Shown: piece by piece, positions 60,791-64,000 of the stretch | Layout of the letters: each line of letters begins with the position of its first letter | How positions within the stretch are numbered: the stretch's first letter is position 1 | NCBI GenBank assembly: GCA_964503125.1 | Contig: CAZCZE010000032.1 | Location: forward strand, 1-64,000 | Origin: FEN-1219 sp964503125 | GTDB lineage: Bacteria > Pseudomonadota > Gammaproteobacteria > Steroidobacterales > Rariloculaceae | Reading direction: 5' to 3' | Length of the DNA: 64,000 nt | Program-made: the position numbers and the translations under genes | The notes under the pieces: model-generated | Database searches by the model: none | Told to the model about the DNA's origin: nothing | The model's input: the letters and a program-made list of their open reading frames with translations, nothing else

Positions 60791-60939
60791 CGATGTCTCC
60801 CGACGTTGACGACCGGGATTAGTGTGCGCCGATCGCGGGCGCCGCGCATCCCCCGGTTGGCGGTGAGGCAAGCGGACAAGGTCCCGCGCCGCGCGTTACC
60901 ATGGAGTTGTTTCCAAAACGCCACGCGCAGGAGCGAGTC

Positions 60940-62154
60940 ATGTCTCGTCGTCAGCTCGTCAGTTGCGTCGCCGCTGCGGCGCTGTGCCTTGCCGCTTCGT
61001 CGCTCGTCGCGCAACAACGCGCGCCGGCAAACGACGCTGTTCCCGGGCCGCCGCGCGGGCTCATCGTTCCGCCGCTCGGCGCCGGACCGTTCGTCTACCA
61101 GACGGCCGAGGGCGACATCCGCGTCGTCGTCCATACCCGCGGTCTCGTGCGCCCCTGGAGCCTAGTGTGGCTGCCCGGTGGCGAGATGCTCGTGACGGAG
61201 CGCCCAGGCCGGTTGCGGTTTGTCCGCGACGGCGTGCTCGATCCCGAGCCGATCGCGGGCTTGCCCGAGGTGCGAGCACAGGGGTTGTCGGGTCTATTCG
61301 ACGTCGCGCTGCATCCGCAGTTCGCGACCAACCGTTTCGTCTACTTGAGCTACAACAAGCCGATTGCAGAACGGCAGAGCGGGCTCGGCGTCGCGCGCGG
61401 TGTCTTGAACGGCCGCACGCTGACCGACGTGCGCGACGTCTTCGTCACGACGGACGCGAGCAGCGTGTCGCGCCTCGCCTTCGGCCGCGACGGCAAGCTG
61501 TACGTGAGCACGTTCGGCAACGCCGGCGACGGTAGTGGTGCGCAGAACCCAATGAGTCACGCCGGCAAGGTGCTGCGCTTGAACGACGACGGCAGCGTGC
61601 CGGCTGACAACCCGTTCTCGGGTCGAGACGGGTACAAGCCCGAGATCTACACGTTGGGTCATCGCAGCACAGAGGGGCTCGTCGTGCATCCCACGACCGG
61701 CGAGCTCTGGGAGAGCGAGCAAGGCCCGAACGGTGGCGACGAGATCAACGTCTTGAAGCCCGGCGCGAACTACGGCTGGCCGCTCGTGAGCACGGGGCGC
61801 ACGTATCAGGGTCCCTGGCAGTCAAAAGGATTCTCGCGCGAAGGATTCGAGGATCCGATCGTCTATTGGATGCCGTCGATCGCGACTTCGGGCCTGGCGA
61901 TCTACACCGGTGACAAGCTGCCGAACTGGAAAGACAATGCGTTCGTCGGCGGCATGCGCATGGGCGAAATTCCCGGTACCGGGCATCTCGAGCGCATTCG
62001 CTTCAACGCCAATTGGGAGGAGCTGCGCCGCGAGATGTTGCTCGTCGACTTGCGGCAGCGCATCCGCGACGTGCGGCAAGGGCCAGACGAGCTCTTGTAT
62101 CTCCTCACCGACGAGGACGACGGCGCGATCCTGCGCATCGAGCCTGCGAACTGA
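60940..62154 (+). CDS. PQQ-dependent aldose sugar dehydrogenase-like protein (second copy)
   Basis: 404 residues from ATG 60940 behind CAGGAGCG. Signal peptide (ending SLVAQQ) and the same propeller as the gene at 48624: LVRPWSLVWLPGGEMLVTER, GHRSTEGLVVHPTTGELWES, EQGPNGGDEIN, PGANYGWPLVSTG and RQRIRDVRQGPDELLYLLTD. The two copies differ in the segment after VSRLAF. Likely oxidises sugars in the periplasm with PQQ. The next gene starts 12 bases after its stop. Confidence 0.88.
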   Translation: MSRRQLVSCVAAAALCLAASSLVAQQRAPANDAVPGPPRGLIVPPLGAGPFVYQTAEGDIRVVVHTRGLVRPWSLVWLPGGEMLVTERPGRLRFVRDGVLDPEPIAGLPEVRAQGLSGLFDVALHPQFATNRFVYLSYNKPIAERQSGLGVARGVLNGRTLTDVRDVFVTTDASSVSRLAFGRDGKLYVSTFGNAGDGSGAQNPMSHAGKVLRLNDDGSVPADNPFSGRDGYKPEIYTLGHRSTEGLVVHPTTGELWESEQGPNGGDEINVLKPGANYGWPLVSTGRTYQGPWQSKGFSREGFEDPIVYWMPSIATSGLAIYTGDKLPNWKDNAFVGGMRMGEIPGTGHLERIRFNANWEELRREMLLVDLRQRIRDVRQGPDELLYLLTDEDDGAILRIEPAN

Positions 62155-62165
62155 CGGAGAGAGCC

Positions 62166-62594
62166 GTGGCCGACGAAGGGCTGCGCGTGAGCGGCAGCGT
62201 GACGATCCCCGCGGCCGAGCTCGAGTTCACGGCCATCCGCTCGCAGGGCGCGGGCGGGCAGAACGTCAACAAGGTCGCGAGCGCCGTGCAGCTGCGCTTC
62301 GACGCGGCACGCTCGGCCACGCTGCCGCCGGGTTGTCGCGAGCGGTTGCTCGCGCTGCGCGATCATCGCATCACGGCCGACGGCGTCGTCGTCATCAAGG
62401 CGCAGCAATTTCGCAGCCAGGAGCAAAACAAGGCGGCCGCCCTCGAACGGCTCGCCGAGCTCGTGCGCCGCGCGCTCGTCGTGCCGAAGGTGCGCCGGCC
62501 CACGAAGCCCACGCGGGCATCGCAGGCGCGCCGGCTCGACAGCAAAACGCGGCACGCGCGCTTGAAACGACAACGGCGCGCGCTCGACGACTGA
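62166..62594 (+). CDS. arfB: ArfB/YaeJ-type peptidyl-tRNA hydrolase (ribosome rescue)
   Basis: 142 residues from GTG 62166 behind GGAGAGA. It has the catalytic GGQ in SQGAGGQNVNKVASAV and a basic C-terminal tail (RRLDSKTRHARLKRQRRALD) that enters the mRNA channel of stalled ribosomes. Lacking RF recognition domains, it matches ArfB length. It releases peptides from stalled ribosomes. The stop overlaps the start of the HAD gene (TGATG). Confidence 0.92.
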   Translation: MADEGLRVSGSVTIPAAELEFTAIRSQGAGGQNVNKVASAVQLRFDAARSATLPPGCRERLLALRDHRITADGVVVIKAQQFRSQEQNKAAALERLAELVRRALVVPKVRRPTKPTRASQARRLDSKTRHARLKRQRRALDD

Positions 62595-63235
62595 TGGCGC
62601 GCTTCGAGCTCGTCATCTTCGATTGCGACGGTGTCGTCGTGGACAGCGAGCGTGTCGTTCACGCCGTGTTCGGCACGTTCATTCGGTCGCTGGGCGTGAA
62701 TTTGAGCGAGGCCGAGATGCACGAGCACTTTCTTGGCCGGCGGCTTGCGGAGTGCATGGCGATCGTCGAGCAGCTCAGCGGAAGGCAGGCGCCCCCTGGC
62801 GCGCTCGAGCGCTACTGTGCCGAGCGCGACCGAGTGCTGCGCGAGCAGGTGCAGCCCGTCGCGGGCATTCGCGAAGTGCTGGAGGCGCTCACGATTCCGT
62901 ACTGCATCGCTTCGAGCGGCGATCACGCCAAGATGCGTCTCACGCTCGGTGCAACCGAGCTCATGCCGTTCTTCGAGGGCCGCTTGTTCAGTGCCACCGA
63001 GGTGCCGAACGGCAAGCCCGCGCCCGACGTGTTCCTCTACGCGGCCGAACGCATGAGCGCCGCGCCCGCGCGCACGGCCGTCATCGAGGACTCCGTCAAC
63101 GGCGTGCTCGCCGGCTGCGCCGCCGGCATGACCGTGTTCGGGTTTGCGGGGCTCACGCCGGCCGCGCGGCTCGTGCAAGCCGGCGCGGCTGACGTGTTCG
63201 CGCACATGCGCGAGCTACCAGCGCTGCTGGCGTGA
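62594..63235 (+). CDS. HAD-superfamily phosphatase (subfamily IA)
   Basis: 213 residues with HAD motifs: DCDGVVVDSE (nucleophile and acid/base Asp), CIASSGDHAKM (motif II Ser/Thr), NGKPAPDVFLYAAE (Lys motif III) and VIEDSVNGVLAG (motif IV). An alpha-helical cap follows motif I. Similar to beta-phosphoglucomutase/phosphoglycolate-type members; substrate unknown. Start overlaps the arfB stop. Confidence 0.88.
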   Translation: MARFELVIFDCDGVVVDSERVVHAVFGTFIRSLGVNLSEAEMHEHFLGRRLAECMAIVEQLSGRQAPPGALERYCAERDRVLREQVQPVAGIREVLEALTIPYCIASSGDHAKMRLTLGATELMPFFEGRLFSATEVPNGKPAPDVFLYAAERMSAAPARTAVIEDSVNGVLAGCAAGMTVFGFAGLTPAARLVQAGAADVFAHMRELPALLA

Positions 63236-63296
63236 TGCGCCCGAGCGCGGCAGCGATTCTCGTGATATTGCCCACGAATCGCCGAGCCACGAGGCT

Positions 63297-63644
63297 ATGC
63301 TCGTCGATACTCGACGAGTGGCTCAGGGATACCCAACTCCACCCATCGGCGCGGACGACATTTCGCGGAACCTGAATCTTGCGGTGCGGCGCAACGCTCT
63401 TAGGTTTCCGCCAGACTTCATGTTTCAGCTGACTAAAGCCGAGTACGCATCTCTAAGATTGCAGTTTGCAAGCTTAGAGAGTGGCAGAGGCCGTCACGCC
63501 AAGTATCTCCCATACGCCGCAGCTTATGGCCGAGCCGGAGCACAAGCGGCGGCCGATTGGCTTTACGACCGACGCATGAAGTCACGCGTCGCAAGTCGAC
63601 AGGGGTTTGCGAACGTCGTTGACTTTGCGACACAAAGTACTTGA
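63297..63644 (+). pseudogene. ORF6N-domain protein remnant
   Basis: The frame contains NLNLAVRRNALRFPPDFMFQ, then LTKAEYASLRLQFASLESGR and AKYLPYA. This is the middle of the ORF6N/KilA-N-like domain of phage-type regulators. The N-terminal third is scrambled (RRVAQGYPTPPIGADD) and, after KYLPYA, the sequence departs from the family (AYGRAGAQAAADWLYDRRMK). GC is lower than in the neighbours. I infer a decaying prophage-derived gene. Confidence 0.65.
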
Positions 63645-63677
63645 CCATAGGCCACCGAGGAGGGATGGGGTGGCGTC

Positions 63678-64000
63678 ATGTCGACGAACGGATTGCGCGC
63701 TCTGTGGCTCCCACGGCCGATGGCCGTAGCGCCGCCGCTCGATCCCGATTCGATCCCGGGCCCGTTGCGCCGGCGCTATGCGCTGCTCTTGAACCCGTTC
63801 TATCGCAAGGACCCGCACGCGAGCTTCGGCAAGCACGTGCTGACCCCGACGCTTGCGCTGACCTCGGTGGCCGCCGCGACGCCCGCGCATTGGCAGGTAC
63901 GCTATTGGGACGAGAATCTGCTCCAGGGCCCGCCGCCGCTCGACCCCATACCCCAAGTCGTCGCGATCACCGTCCACCTCACGTTCGCGAAGCGCGCCTA
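63678..64000 (+). CDS. B12-binding/radical-SAM protein, 3' partial
   Basis: ATG 63678 starts a frame open to the window end. The first ~107 residues read RRRYALLLNPFYRKDPHASF, GKHVLTPTLALTSVAAATPA, HWQVRYWDENLL and PQVVAITVHLTFAKRA. The opening is typical of a cobalamin-binding domain of B12-dependent radical-SAM proteins. The radical-SAM core with its CxxxCxxC motif would lie beyond the window. The reaction cannot be assigned. Confidence 0.7.
   Translation, partial: MSTNGLRALWLPRPMAVAPPLDPDSIPGPLRRRYALLLNPFYRKDPHASFGKHVLTPTLALTSVAAATPAHWQVRYWDENLLQGPPPLDPIPQVVAITVHLTFAKRA

Noticed and set aside
1..64000. CRISPR arrays, rRNA and tRNA genes
   Set aside because: No regularly spaced repeats of 25-40 bases, and no recognisable rRNA or tRNA cloverleaf sequence was noticed. 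A tRNAscan/Infernal run would be needed to exclude a tRNA formally.

Overview
The window is about 67-70% GC for most of its length and looks chromosomal. It probably comes from a gammaproteobacterium related to Steroidobacterales or a similar lineage. This is an inference from the gene content: TonB receptor, GlyGly-CTERM protein, HME-RND metal pumps, secreted amidohydrolases and PQQ-type sugar dehydrogenases. No rRNA, tRNA or CRISPR array was seen. The first and last genes are cut by the window edges.

Layout. (a) 1-0.7 kb: end of an NADP/F420-type reductase and a truncated membrane-protein tail. (b) 0.7-7.6 kb: a visibly lower-GC island (about mid-50s by eye) bracketed by a perfect 22-bp direct repeat. 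It carries a stressosome module (RsbR, RsbS, RsbT, RsbX-like phosphatase), a NarL-type two-component pair whose kinase has an RsbU_N-like N terminus, a Crp-family regulator, a GGDEF cyclase and a PilZ protein. (c) 7.4-10.5 kb: debris, namely a TRAP-permease tail, an IS91-like transposase tail, and a frameshifted Ser/Thr kinase whose C-terminal codons lie inverted on the other strand. (d) 10.5-22.3 kb: ordinary housekeeping and accessory genes (AraC-GyrI regulator, ECF sigma/anti-sigma operon, 2OG oxygenase, NHL protein, amidohydrolase, RtcB, TonB receptor). (e) 22.4-24.5 kb: an integron-like spot with a 60-bp attC site next to an acyltransferase gene. (f) 24.5-26.6 kb: arylmalonate-decarboxylase-like protein, a truncated slipin and a decayed SRPBCC gene.

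(g) 26.6-48.6 kb is a metal-resistance region, mostly on the minus strand. It holds copA (multicopper oxidase)-copB with two DUF6644 membrane proteins, cusC-cusB-cusA-cusF (Cu/Ag efflux), an ATP-grasp-like gene, a plus-strand Cu+-type P-ATPase under a MerR-family promoter, and czcC-czcB-czcA plus DUF3147 (Co/Zn/Cd-type efflux). Each block is accompanied by a small secreted His- or Cys-rich protein. An 82-bp imperfect direct repeat brackets the cus block. Together these genes would remove copper/silver and divalent cations from the cytoplasm (P-ATPase), export them across the envelope (two RND systems) and oxidise periplasmic Cu(I) (CopA).

(h) 48.6-64 kb: mostly secreted enzymes and small genes. 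They include two PQQ-type sugar dehydrogenases, a Tat-exported SOD-like protein with altered active-site residues, an amidohydrolase, a metallo-beta-lactamase-fold enzyme carrying two EF-hand loops, a GlyGly-CTERM protein, a YpfJ-like protease, a FolD homologue lacking the catalytic lysine, a peroxiredoxin, a CBS protein, ArfB, a HAD phosphatase, an ORF6N remnant and the start of a radical-SAM protein.
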